In this document: piece by piece, positions 1 through 8,748 of the stretch
Layout of the letters: each line of letters opens with the position of its first letter
How positions within the stretch are numbered: position 1 is the stretch's first letter
From: Dawidia cretensis
GTDB lineage: Bacteria; Bacteroidota; Bacteroidia; Cytophagales; Cyclobacteriaceae
Length of the DNA: 64,000 bases
NCBI RefSeq assembly: GCF_018598175.1
Contig: NZ_JAHESE010000012.1
Span: 103,645 to 167,644, forward strand
Direction: 5' to 3'
The notes under the pieces: generated by a model
Database searches by the model: none
Seen by the model: only the letters and a program-made list of their open reading frames with translations
Told to the model about the DNA's origin: nothing
Made by a program: the position numbers and the translations under genes

Positions 1-954
1 CATTCCTACTTTATTGTGGAAGCAGACGGTATGGTCTACTTCTCGTTGCTGCCCGTGCCGGGTGCGCTCCGAAAATTTTCCAATCCACTCGAGGCCATTA
101 ACGAGTTTTTTCACACGTACACGCATCGGGCTGCGTTTGTACGCGAGCGGCAGGCGGCTATTGCTTCCTTGCGCGAAAAGCTGAAAGGCAGCGAGAACTA
201 TTATCAAAAAACTTTCGAGAAGCTCGCCGAAGTAGAGCGCGACACGAATTATAAAACATGGGCAGATCTGATCATGGCCTATATGCACACGTTACAGCCC
301 GGACAGGAAACCGTCACGTTCCCCGACTTCTACAACGATCAGAACACTATTACCATCAAACTGAAAAAGGACCTGTCACCGCAAAAGAACGCGGAGGCTT
401 TTTATCGCAAGGCCAAGAACCAGCACATCGAAATACAACGGCTGCAACAGTCGCTTGAGACCAAAGAAAAAGAAATGGCCCGGCTCAAGCAAGAGATTGC
501 TACGCTGGAAGCGTCGACCGACTTGAAGACGGTGCGCGCAGAGGTGGGTCGCAATCCTGTCTTCGCTGTAAAAGAAAAGCAGCCAGTGCCCTTGCCCTAC
601 CACGAATTTATCTATCACGGCTTTAAGATCTGGGTGGGTAAAAATGCGCAAAGCAACGATACACTGACGCTGCGCTATGGCTACAAAGAAGACCTGTGGC
701 TTCATGCCAAAGACGTACCGGGGTCGCATGTGTTGATTAAACACCAGGCGAATAAACCTTTCCCGAAAGACGTGATCGAACGCGCCGCCGAGCTGGCTGC
801 CTATAACTCCAAACGTAAGACTGAAACGCTGTGCCCGGTTGTAGTCACACCGCGCAAGTATGTGCGCAAGCGCAAAGGCGATCCCGCGGGCGCCGTGGTG
901 GTCGAGCGCGAAGAAGTGATTCTTGTCGTGCCCCGCCTGGAGGGCGAACATTAG
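1..954 (+). CDS. NFACT / RqcH-like RNA-binding protein, 3' part
   Basis: The reading frame is open from the first base, so the gene starts before the window and only the last 317 codons are seen. The visible part has a long charged helical stretch (roughly residues 40-170, coiled-coil like) followed by an NFACT-R (DUF814) domain with the landmark motifs LRYGYKEDLWLHAKDVPGSH and HQANKPFPKDVIERAAELAA. Proteins of this family (RqcH, FbpA, Tae2, NEMF) bind stalled 50S subunits with peptidyl-tRNA and direct C-terminal tailing in ribosome-associated quality control. That role is inferred from the family. The start and N-terminal NFACT-N domain are outside the window. The gene ends convergent with pyk. 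Confidence 0.9.
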   Translation, partial: HSYFIVEADGMVYFSLLPVPGALRKFSNPLEAINEFFHTYTHRAAFVRERQAAIASLREKLKGSENYYQKTFEKLAEVERDTNYKTWADLIMAYMHTLQPGQETVTFPDFYNDQNTITIKLKKDLSPQKNAEAFYRKAKNQHIEIQRLQQSLETKEKEMARLKQEIATLEASTDLKTVRAEVGRNPVFAVKEKQPVPLPYHEFIYHGFKIWVGKNAQSNDTLTLRYGYKEDLWLHAKDVPGSHVLIKHQANKPFPKDVIERAAELAAYNSKRKTETLCPVVVTPRKYVRKRKGDPAGAVVVEREEVILVVPRLEGEH

Positions 955-979
955 ATACTCCCCAACCGTAATCAAACAA

Positions 980-1009
980 AAGAGGCTGCCCCGTGCGGAG
1001 CAGCCTCTT
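980..1009. terminator. Bidirectional hairpin terminator between the NFACT gene and pyk
   Basis: A perfect 10-bp stem (AAGAGGCTGC at 980-989, GCAGCCTCTT at 1000-1009) with a 10-nt loop lies in the gap between two convergent genes. There is an A-rich run before the left arm, which becomes a U tract on the minus transcript, so it best fits termination of pyk. Confidence 0.8.
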
Positions 1010-1031
1010 GCGTGTATGGCGATCGTGATTC

Positions 1032-2462
1032 TTATTTCACGATGTTGATCTTGAGCGTGTTCGTGCGAGCTTTCTCCTGGATCGGCATGCTGGCCAATAC
1101 AATGATGATGTCGCCTGTGGTCACGTGACCTTCGCGCTTCAATACTTCTTCCACGTCGGCAATGGTTTCGTCGGTTGAGTTCACCTTGTCGTAGAAGTAG
1201 GCTTGGGTGCCCCACACCAGGTTCATTTTGGTCAGTAGGGAAGCGTTGGATGTAAATACGAAGATATTAGCATTGGGACGGTAAGACGATGACTTGAAGG
1301 CTGTATAGCCTGACTGTGTCATGCCGACAATGGCTTTGGCGCCTACGTCTTTGGCCAGCTTACAGGCCGCCAGCACAAAGTTGTCGTGAATATGCGTAGC
1401 CGAATCTTTTTGTACTTCGCGGAAGCGGTAGTACGTATTGGGGCTCTTTTCAACCGACGCCACGGTGCGCACCATGGAGCGGATTACTTCGATGGGGAAT
1501 CGACCTGCGGCGGTCTCGGCCGACAGCATTACGGCATCAGCGCCATCCATCACGGCATTGGCCACGTCGTTGGTTTCTGCACGTGTAGGACGTGGGTTTT
1601 CGATCATGCTTTCCATCATCTGGGTAGCAACGATCACGGGCTTGCCCACGCGGTTACACTTTTCTACCAGCATCTTTTGTACCATCGGTACTTCTTCCAG
1701 CCAGATCTCTACACCCAGGTCGCCACGGGCCACCATCACGGCGTCGGTCAGGTTGATGATCTCGTCGATGTTGCTGAGGGCTTCAGGCTTTTCGATCTTG
1801 GCAATGATGCGGGCAGAGGACTTGCGCTCGTCCAGAATTTCACGGAGTTGCTGGATATCAGAAGCTTTCCGTACAAACGACAGGGCGATCCAGTCTACGT
1901 CGTTGGTGATACCAAACTCAAGATCTTTCAGATCTTTTTCAGTCAGCGACGGGGCTGACACTTTTGTAAAGGGCAGATTGATGCCTTTGCGCGACTTCAG
2001 CGGACCGCCATAGACAACTTCTGTTATAACATCTCCACCGCGTACTTCTTTTACTTTCAGCTCGATCTTGCCGTCGTCTACCAGGATCGTGTCACCGGTT
2101 GCCACGTCGTTGGGGAGATTCTTGTACGAGGTGCTTACCAGCTCGCGGTTGCCCACCAGGTCACGCGTGGTAATGGTGAGTTCCTGTCCCGGCTCGATGA
2201 TAATGCCGGGTTCCATTTCGTCGACACGGATTTTCGGGCCTTGCAGGTCTTGCAGCAAAGAGACTGTCGTACCCATCTCCTTGTTAATCTCACGCACGAA
2301 CTGAATCACCTTGAGGTGATCTTCGTGCTTACCGTGTGAGAAGTTGAGGCGGAATACATCCACACCCTCTTTCACCAACGCACGCAGCATTTCTTTTGAG
2401 TTGGAAGCAGGGCCTACAGTGGCAACAATTTTAGTCTTGTTGTACGATACTTTTTCTAACAT
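1032..2462 (-). CDS. pyk: Pyruvate kinase
   Basis: A 476-aa protein of full family length that converts phosphoenolpyruvate and ADP to pyruvate and ATP, the last step of glycolysis, in the cytoplasm. Visible signatures are RLNFSHG near residue 40, the IEKPEAL and VARGDLGVE active-site segment near 220-250, and ATQMMESMIENPRPTRAE. GVE is followed by IWLEEVP where most enzymes have IPAEEVP, a small local variation. The IPExxxVDY gene lies 64 bases upstream on the same strand, so the two may be cotranscribed. A strong hairpin follows. Confidence 0.97.
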   Translation of the reverse strand: MLEKVSYNKTKIVATVGPASNSKEMLRALVKEGVDVFRLNFSHGKHEDHLKVIQFVREINKEMGTTVSLLQDLQGPKIRVDEMEPGIIIEPGQELTITTRDLVGNRELVSTSYKNLPNDVATGDTILVDDGKIELKVKEVRGGDVITEVVYGGPLKSRKGINLPFTKVSAPSLTEKDLKDLEFGITNDVDWIALSFVRKASDIQQLREILDERKSSARIIAKIEKPEALSNIDEIINLTDAVMVARGDLGVEIWLEEVPMVQKMLVEKCNRVGKPVIVATQMMESMIENPRPTRAETNDVANAVMDGADAVMLSAETAAGRFPIEVIRSMVRTVASVEKSPNTYYRFREVQKDSATHIHDNFVLAACKLAKDVGAKAIVGMTQSGYTAFKSSSYRPNANIFVFTSNASLLTKMNLVWGTQAYFYDKVNSTDETIADVEEVLKREGHVTTGDIIIVLASMPIQEKARTNTLKINIVK

Positions 2463-2526
2463 AGGTTAAAAGGAATATTTCTCTGGATATGGTGGTACTA
2501 TGAGCGCTTCAGTGTGCATCCGATAA

Positions 2527-2949
2527 TTAAAAGATAAAGTTTGATTTCGACTTCAGGCCTTCCATGGGAATAAATGCAGCGAACTGCACGGAGGGTATGG
2601 ACTTGATCAACTCCAGCAACTGCGGATGGGCGTACTGATCTTTCATAGCTGCCAAAATTATAAAATCGAAGTGAGGAAATTCAGGGATTAGGAAATACTT
2701 TCCCGTATCGCCCTCCGATGGGCGGTTTTTGAACAGTTTCAAACGATTGATCTGGGTTTCAAAGGCATAAAAAGAAAAGCTCCTTTCGTCATTATTTTTG
2801 AAGCCAACGGCCAAATCGGGCTGTTTTATGAGTTGTATGTGCAGGGTCTGGTTCATGTCCCAGGCCAACTTGTAGCCTTTGGCAGCCGTGGTCAACCCCA
2901 GCAGATCGAAGTCATATTCATAGTCGATGACCAGCTTGCTTTTTTTCAT
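2527..2949 (-). CDS. IPExxxVDY family protein
   Basis: A 140-aa protein without signal peptide or membrane segment. It carries IPEFPHFDF at residues 88-96, a match to the motif that names the Bacteroidetes IPExxxVDY family (here with FDF in place of VDY). The function of the family is unknown. From memory of other Bacteroidetes genomes, this gene sits between rnc/acpP/fabF and pyk, and the same neighbourhood is seen here, with acpP divergent at 3065 and pyk downstream. That supports the assignment and hints at a link to central carbon or lipid metabolism, which is inference. Confidence 0.8.
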   Translation of the reverse strand: MKKSKLVIDYEYDFDLLGLTTAAKGYKLAWDMNQTLHIQLIKQPDLAVGFKNNDERSFSFYAFETQINRLKLFKNRPSEGDTGKYFLIPEFPHFDFIILAAMKDQYAHPQLLELIKSIPSVQFAAFIPMEGLKSKSNFIF

Positions 2950-3002
2950 TTTTTATACTATTGGTACTGTTTTTTACCCCCTTGGAGCGAGTTCAAAAAA
3001 GT

Positions 3003-3033
3003 TTGACAATATTGACGCAAATCTCTTTCTTTG
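3003..3033 (+). promoter_or_regulatory. Candidate Bacteroidetes promoter for acpP
   Basis: TTG at 3003-3005 and TTTCTTTG at 3026-3033 are 20 bases apart, close to the phylum consensus TTG-N19-21-TAnnTTTG with one mismatch in the -7 element. It lies 31 bases before the acpP start codon in the divergent gap. Confidence 0.5.
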
Positions 3034-3064
3034 CACAGATTTTTAAATCATAAACCTTAAAAAC

Positions 3065-3304
3065 ATGTCTGAAATTGCACAAAAAGTAAAACAGATCATC
3101 ATCGAAAAACTTGGTGTTGAGGAATCTGAAGTTACTCCTGAGGCCAGCTTCACCAATGATCTGGGTGCTGACTCCCTCGATACTGTAGAGCTTATCATGG
3201 AGTTCGAAAAGGAATTCAACATCTCTATTCCAGACGATCAGGCTGAAAATATTTCTACTGTAGGCCAGGCCATTTCTTACCTGGAGCAAAACGTGAAGAA
3301 ATAA
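3065..3304 (+). CDS. acpP: Acyl carrier protein
   Basis: A 79-aa acidic protein of typical ACP size. The phosphopantetheine attachment motif is [12 protein letters not shown] with Ser37 as the modified residue. It carries growing acyl chains in type II fatty acid synthesis in the cytoplasm. The gene is followed 37 bases later by fabF, the classic partner, and is probably the first gene of an acpP-fabF transcript. It is divergent from the IPExxxVDY gene. Confidence 0.98.
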   Translation: MSEIAQKVKQIIIEKLGVEESEVTPEASFTNDLGADSLDTVELIMEFEKEFNISIPDDQAENISTVGQAISYLEQNVKK

Positions 3305-3341
3305 TTGACAACAGTCTTTCTACAACCACACCCCAATCAGC

Positions 3342-4589
3342 ATGATATTAAAGCGAGTAGTCGTTACAGGACTTGGTGCACTCACACCCATCGGCAATAC
3401 TCTACCCGAGTTCTGGGATGGACTAAAGAATGGTAAAAGCGGAGCTGCCCCGATTACGCGCTTTGATGCTAGTCTCTTTAAAACAAAGTTTGCCTGCGAA
3501 GTAAAGAACTTCGATGTCACAAACTTTATGGACCGGAAGGAGGCCCGCAAGATGGACCCCTTCACGCAGTATGCTATGGTGGCGGTAGACGAGGCTATAA
3601 AAGATGCCAACCTCCCGCTGGCTGAGCTCAATCCGAATCGCATTGGGGTGATTTGGGGCTCAGGTATCGGGGGGTTACTTACTTTTCAGGAGGAAGTAAA
3701 GGTATATACGAAGGGCGACGGAACGCCGCGCTTCAATCCTTTCTTCATTCCGAAGATGATCCCCGACTTGAGCGCGGGTCATATTTCTATTAAATACGGT
3801 TTCCGTGGCCCGAACTATGTCACGGTATCCGCATGCGCCTCTTCCACGAACGCCTTGTACGATGCTTTCACCTTCCTGCGTTTAGGCAAGGCTGACATCA
3901 TTGTATCGGGTGGATCGGAAGCGGCCGTATGCGAGGCCGGCGTCGGCGGGTTTAACGCGTTGAAGGCTCTTTCCGAGCGCAACGACTCGCCCGAAACGGC
4001 TTCACGCCCCTACGACAAAAACCGCGATGGCTTTGTACTGGGCGAAGGCGCGGGTGCGCTGATCCTGGAAGAGTACGAGCACGCCAAAAAACGCGGTGCC
4101 AAGATTTATGCCGAGGTGATCGGTGGTGGCATGTCGTCAGACGCTTACCACATTACGGCGCCACACCCCGATGGGGCCGGTATCATCCAGGTAATGCTCA
4201 ACGCGCTGGAGGACGCCGAGATCACGGCCGAGCAGATCGACTATGTCAATACCCATGGTACATCGACCCCCCTGGGCGATATTGGCGAGATTCGTGCCAT
4301 CCAGAAAGTATTCGGTGAGCACGCCTACAATCTGAACATCAGCTCGACAAAGTCGATGACGGGTCACTTGCTGGGTGCCGCCGGTGCGATCGAGAGCATC
4401 GCGTGTATCATGGCGATTAACCATTCCATCATTCCGCCGACCATCAACCACTTCGAGGACGATCCGGAGCTTGATCCCAAGCTCAACATGACATTCAACA
4501 AAGCACAAGAGCGCCCCGTGAATATTGCCTTGAGCAATACCTTCGGTTTTGGAGGCCACAATTTCTCGGTGCTTTTCAAGAAGATCTGA
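3342..4589 (+). CDS. fabF: Beta-ketoacyl-ACP synthase II
   Basis: A 415-aa thiolase-fold condensing enzyme that elongates acyl-ACP with malonyl-ACP. The catalytic Cys165 is in VSACASSTN, and the active-site histidines are His305 in NTHGTSTPLGD and His342 in KSMTGHLLGAAG, with Lys337. Length and the Cys-His-His triad match FabF rather than FabH. It follows acpP and precedes rnc, a common gene order (acpP-fabF-rnc) also seen outside this phylum. Confidence 0.97.
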   Translation: MILKRVVVTGLGALTPIGNTLPEFWDGLKNGKSGAAPITRFDASLFKTKFACEVKNFDVTNFMDRKEARKMDPFTQYAMVAVDEAIKDANLPLAELNPNRIGVIWGSGIGGLLTFQEEVKVYTKGDGTPRFNPFFIPKMIPDLSAGHISIKYGFRGPNYVTVSACASSTNALYDAFTFLRLGKADIIVSGGSEAAVCEAGVGGFNALKALSERNDSPETASRPYDKNRDGFVLGEGAGALILEEYEHAKKRGAKIYAEVIGGGMSSDAYHITAPHPDGAGIIQVMLNALEDAEITAEQIDYVNTHGTSTPLGDIGEIRAIQKVFGEHAYNLNISSTKSMTGHLLGAAGAIESIACIMAINHSIIPPTINHFEDDPELDPKLNMTFNKAQERPVNIALSNTFGFGGHNFSVLFKKI

Positions 4590-4820
4590 TCACCGGAGAT
4601 TCCGACTGTATATCCCTGAGGTTTTCTGCCCGTCACGCGTGCGGCAGATATTGGCATGGCTTTTTAGAAGCAGCATAACATCTTGCGGTATAGTGCCGGT
4701 TGCCGGTCTATTCACACACCTGGCGAGTATACAACCACACGGACTTCGGCAGTAGCATTGACCATCGTGCATATTCTTACTACATTAGCATCCGGACAAA
4801 AAAATGAACTGACATAAACC
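4590..4820 (+). other. Intergenic region between fabF and rnc
   Basis: A 231-base gap with no convincing ORF, hairpin terminator or TAnnTTTG element. An in-frame TAA stop at 4815-4817 limits how far upstream rnc can begin. Readthrough from fabF into rnc is possible. Confidence 0.5.
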
Positions 4821-5555
4821 TTGGTCTGGAAAATCCTTAAGCTTCCGAAAGGAAAAACGACGAGCGACAAGAAGTTAGTCAGCGCAATACAAAACATTGC
4901 GGGCTTTACTCCTTCCAATCTTGAACTTTATCGTCTCGCAACGGTTCACAGCTCTATTGCGAAAGAAAATGGACAGGGTTATAAAGAATCGAACGAGCGT
5001 CTCGAATACCTCGGCGACGCGATTCTCGGCGCAGCCGTAGCCGATTTCCTCTTCAAAAAATTCCCCTTCCGCTCGGAAGGCTTCCTGACGGAAATCCGCT
5101 CGCGCATTGTAAACCGCGAGACACTCAACCTGCTCGCCCGCAAGATCGGCGTGGGCAACATCGTACAGTACGACCAAAAGAACGCGCACCTGCAGCAGGT
5201 CATCCTGGGCAACACGCTCGAAGCGATCGTCGGCGCCATCTATCTCGACAAAGGTTACCTGCGCACCAAGAAGTTTGTGATCGACAAACTCATCGGGCCC
5301 AATTACGACCTGGAGGAGCTTGTAAACTCTAACTCAAACTTCAAGAGCAAGATTATCGAGTGGGCACAACGCGAAGGCAAGGACGTACGGTTCGAAATCC
5401 TCAATGTGAAGAAGGGTAAAAACCACAAGGAATTTACCGCGCAGGTGATTGTCGACAATGAGCCCCAGGGCACGGGCTATGGCAACAGCAAGAAGAAGGC
5501 CGAGCAGGATGCTGCCTTTAAAACGTGTGAAATGCTCAACCTGCTGACCCCCTAA
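4821..5555 (+). CDS. rnc: Ribonuclease III
   Basis: A 244-aa endonuclease for double-stranded RNA used in rRNA processing and RNA decay. The RNase III signature NERLEYLGDAILG lies at residues 58-70 and includes the metal-binding Glu/Asp positions. A C-terminal double-stranded-RNA-binding domain starts near residue 170 and ends with a GNSKKKAEQDAA motif. The start is a TTG at 4821: a stop codon lies two codons upstream and no ATG occurs before the conserved domain, so the TTG is the best choice. The neighbour fabF supports the call. Confidence 0.95.
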   Translation: MVWKILKLPKGKTTSDKKLVSAIQNIAGFTPSNLELYRLATVHSSIAKENGQGYKESNERLEYLGDAILGAAVADFLFKKFPFRSEGFLTEIRSRIVNRETLNLLARKIGVGNIVQYDQKNAHLQQVILGNTLEAIVGAIYLDKGYLRTKKFVIDKLIGPNYDLEELVNSNSNFKSKIIEWAQREGKDVRFEILNVKKGKNHKEFTAQVIVDNEPQGTGYGNSKKKAEQDAAFKTCEMLNLLTP

Positions 5556-5667
5556 TCGCCGCTCCCCTCCCCTTCCGACGATTCCTCCTTTTCCGCGAAC
5601 TTGACCGGTAATTTAATTGTCTGTAGAATGCAGCGCAGTTCACACAAACGCGTTTGATCCCATCGTC

Positions 5668-7503
5668 ATGAAAATAGCCGGCGCTACCGTAAACCAGGTC
5701 CCGATGGACTGGGACAACAACACCCGGAACATTATCGATGCCATCGAAGAAGCCCGCCACCAGCAGGTCGCTATACTCTGCCTGCCCGAATTAAGTGTCA
5801 CGGGCTATGGGTGTGAGGACCTTTTTCTCAGCGATTGGCTGGCGGAGAAAGCCTGGGAGGAAGTGCTGCGGATACGCGCGCACTGCGCCGGTATTACCGT
5901 GAGTGTGGGCTTGCCCGTGCGTATCGCCGGCATCACGTACAACGGTGCCTGCGTTATCAGCGATGGTAAAATTGTCGGGGTTACGTTCAAGCAAAACCTG
6001 GCGCGCGACGGCGTACACTACGAGCCACGTTGGTTTGATGCATGGCCGGCACACAAAGTTGTCACGCTGGAACGAGGCGATGAATCTATTCCGGCGGGCG
6101 ACCTAATCTACGATGTGGCCGGTATCAAGATGGGTTTTGAGATCTGTGAAGATGGTTGGCGCAAAGACCTTCGGCCTGGCTACCGGCTGCGCGACCGTGG
6201 CGTGGACCTGATCTTAAACCCCAGTGCCAGTCACTTCGCCATGGGCAAAAGCACCGTGCGCGAACGCGATGTAGTACAAGAGGGCTCATCGCTGTTTGCC
6301 TGCGCCTATCTCTTTACCAACCTGCTGGGCAACGAAGCCGGCCGTATGATCTACGACGGCGACATCATCCTGGCACAACACGGCCGCCTGCTGGCCGTCA
6401 ATAAACGATTTTCCTTTCAACGCTTTAATATCCTCGCCTGCGATGTAAACTTCCGGCAGCCCGAGGCGAGCGAAGTTATACCTTCCGCCGACACGAAAGA
6501 CCGGAACGAAGAGCTGGCCCGCGCCGTGGCGTTGGCGCTCTTCGACTATGCGCGCAAAAGTCGCGCAAACGGTTTTGTTCTCTCGCTTAGCGGGGGTGCC
6601 GACTCTTCCGTCTGTGCCGTCTTTGTGGCTGAGATGGTAAAACGCGGCCGCGCCGAACTGGGCCCGGATACTTTTGCGCAGCGGCTAGGCCTGGGTGCGG
6701 TGGATGCTTCCTGGCAACAAACGGTGGGCCGCCTGCTTACGTGCGCGTACCAGGGCACGCGTAACTCTTCCACGAATACGTTCGATGCTGCACGCCTGCT
6801 GGCCGAATCGTTGGGCGCTGTATTTCACTCCTGGACCATCGACGATACCGTCGTGGCTTATACACAGAAGATCGAGGAGGCGATTGGCCGCACGCTGACC
6901 TGGGAGCAAGACGATATTACATTACAAAACGTGCAGGCGCGCACGCGTTCACCCATTATCTGGATGCTGGCCAATATACATCGCGCCGTGTTGCTGACAA
7001 CCTCCAATCGCAGCGAGGGCGACGTGGGGTATGCCACCATGGATGGCGACACCAGCGGCAGCCTGGCGCCTATTGCGGGGCTCAGCAAGGTGTTTGTACT
7101 GCAATGGCTACGGTGGGCACAAGATACGTTGGGACACGACGGCCTGCAGGCCGTTAACAACCTACAGCCTACAGCCGAGCTACGCCCCCCCGAACGCTAC
7201 CAAACCGACGAGGCCGACCTCATGCCCTATTCCATCCTGGCGGAAATTGAGCGCTGGGCAATACAGGAACGAAAGTCGCCGGTAGAGGTGTACCATCGCC
7301 TGCAACACACCGGCGAACCGGCACAGGTAAAAGCCTGGATCACCAAGTTCTTTCGCCTGTGGTCGATCAACCAATGGAAGCGCGAGCGCATTGCACCTGC
7401 TTTCCACCTCGACGACATCAATGTAGACCCGCGTACATGGTGCCGGTTTCCCATCTTGTCGTCAGGATTCGCCCGCGAATTACACGAACTGGAACACGCA
7501 TAA
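5668..7503 (+). CDS. nadE: Glutamine-dependent NAD+ synthetase
   Basis: A 611-aa two-domain enzyme for the last step of NAD synthesis, amidating deamido-NAD with ammonia from glutamine. The N-terminal carbon-nitrogen hydrolase domain shows the Glu-Lys-Cys triad: Glu41 (LPELSVTGY), Lys108 (VTFKQNL) and Cys160 (GFEICEDGW). The C-terminal synthetase domain has the ATP pyrophosphatase loop SGGADSS at 308-314. An in-frame start further upstream at 5617 is possible but adds no conserved residues; ATG 5668 begins the usual KIAGATVNQ core, so it was chosen. Confidence 0.95.
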   Translation: MKIAGATVNQVPMDWDNNTRNIIDAIEEARHQQVAILCLPELSVTGYGCEDLFLSDWLAEKAWEEVLRIRAHCAGITVSVGLPVRIAGITYNGACVISDGKIVGVTFKQNLARDGVHYEPRWFDAWPAHKVVTLERGDESIPAGDLIYDVAGIKMGFEICEDGWRKDLRPGYRLRDRGVDLILNPSASHFAMGKSTVRERDVVQEGSSLFACAYLFTNLLGNEAGRMIYDGDIILAQHGRLLAVNKRFSFQRFNILACDVNFRQPEASEVIPSADTKDRNEELARAVALALFDYARKSRANGFVLSLSGGADSSVCAVFVAEMVKRGRAELGPDTFAQRLGLGAVDASWQQTVGRLLTCAYQGTRNSSTNTFDAARLLAESLGAVFHSWTIDDTVVAYTQKIEEAIGRTLTWEQDDITLQNVQARTRSPIIWMLANIHRAVLLTTSNRSEGDVGYATMDGDTSGSLAPIAGLSKVFVLQWLRWAQDTLGHDGLQAVNNLQPTAELRPPERYQTDEADLMPYSILAEIERWAIQERKSPVEVYHRLQHTGEPAQVKAWITKFFRLWSINQWKRERIAPAFHLDDINVDPRTWCRFPILSSGFARELHELEHA

Positions 7504-7551
7504 AAACTGCACACCATCTACGGCAACCTCTGGTCTGTAGACAATTAACAC

Positions 7552-7559
7552 TATATTTG
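7552..7559 (+). promoter_or_regulatory. TAnnTTTG -7 element just before lgt
   Basis: TATATTTG is a perfect match to the Bacteroidetes -7 consensus, and ends only 5 bases before the lgt ATG at 7565. If transcription starts at the usual distance, the mRNA has almost no leader. No clear TTG is seen at -33. Confidence 0.6.
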
Positions 7560-7564
7560 CCCTC

Positions 7565-8692
7565 ATGGCTACACTGAGTTACATTATCTGGAATGGCAAT
7601 CCCGAGATCTTTTCTGTCGGTTCATTTGCACTTCGTTGGTATGGATTATTCTTCGCGCTGGGCTTTTTGATCAGCCAGCAGATCCTGTATTATATGTTCC
7701 GCAAAGAAGGCAAACCGGAGAAGGATGTCGACACGCTGACCATTTACATGATCGTGGCCACGATTATCGGCGCCCGCCTGGGTCACGTGCTGTTTTATCA
7801 GCCGGAAATCATCTGGCAGGAGCCGCTCAGTATTTTCCTGCCCTTTGAGTTCAGTCCGTTCAAATTTACCGGTCTGCAAGGCCTTGCCAGCCACGGTGGC
7901 GCCATTGGTATTTTGTTTGCCCTGTGGCTCTACAGCCGCAAGCGCAAGCCTGGACAGAATTATTTTCAGATCCTCGACCGCATTGTGATTCTGGTAGCCT
8001 TAACCGGTGCGTTGATCCGCCTCGGGAACTTCTTTAATTCCGAAATTATCGGTACCCCTACCGACAAGCCCTGGGGCATTGTGTTCACCGGGCGCCTGAC
8101 CGAGTCGTTGAAGGACGACCGGATTGATCCCGACCACATCGTCAAAGACATGGTGTATGTGCAGAACGACTCGCTGCCCGCCGGCGAGAACGGCCGCAAG
8201 CCCATCACGATTTACATCTTCTTCAAGCCGCATGCGACCGAAGCCCAGGCGGCCGGACTGCTAAACGACCGTGTCGTACCCCTGCTTAGCGAACGATTGT
8301 ACGAATACTTTGACGAAACACCACAGTTGCGCCTGGACTATAAGATCGCCAAACCCGACGCCGAGGGCTTTGTGGCCAAGATCAACACCGTGGGCATCGC
8401 ACGTCACCCGGGCCAGCTCTATGAAGCCATTTCGTGTGTGATCCTGTTCCTCGTGCTGTTCGCCATCTGGAACCGCCACCGTCAGCATCTGGTCACGGGG
8501 CGCATCTTTGGGATCTTCCTGGTGTGGTGTTTCGGTATGCGGATCGTAATCGAGTTCCTGAAAGAAAATCAGGAGGCATTCGAGGATAGATTGCCCATCA
8601 ACATGGGCCAAATTCTGAGTATTCCGCTGGTGGTTGCCGGAATTATCATTCTAATCTACACCAGTCGAAAAAAGGAACCGAAAAACACCTGA
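7565..8692 (+). CDS. lgt: Prolipoprotein diacylglyceryl transferase
   Basis: A 375-aa inner-membrane enzyme that moves diacylglycerol from phosphatidylglycerol to the lipobox cysteine of prolipoproteins. The Lgt signature GALIRLGNFFNSEIIG is at 148-163, with the conserved HGG at 110-112 and ARHPGQLYEA near 285. The protein is about 80-100 residues longer than the E. coli enzyme because of a charged insert at roughly residues 171-275 between the signature and the RHPGQLYEA segment. This position predicts an extracytoplasmic loop. Enlarged Lgt proteins are familiar in this phylum. The window encodes several lipoprotein substrates. Confidence 0.95.
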   Translation: MATLSYIIWNGNPEIFSVGSFALRWYGLFFALGFLISQQILYYMFRKEGKPEKDVDTLTIYMIVATIIGARLGHVLFYQPEIIWQEPLSIFLPFEFSPFKFTGLQGLASHGGAIGILFALWLYSRKRKPGQNYFQILDRIVILVALTGALIRLGNFFNSEIIGTPTDKPWGIVFTGRLTESLKDDRIDPDHIVKDMVYVQNDSLPAGENGRKPITIYIFFKPHATEAQAAGLLNDRVVPLLSERLYEYFDETPQLRLDYKIAKPDAEGFVAKINTVGIARHPGQLYEAISCVILFLVLFAIWNRHRQHLVTGRIFGIFLVWCFGMRIVIEFLKENQEAFEDRLPINMGQILSIPLVVAGIIILIYTSRKKEPKNT

Positions 8693-8748
8693 TATTTAGA
8701 AAAGTAGCGTTAAACTTGTCGTACGGGCAGGTGTCTTAGCGCTACGAA

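Noticed and set aside
4590-4772. 60-codon minus-strand ORF between fabF and rnc
   Set aside because: Cys-rich, low-complexity reading with no start signals; probably random.
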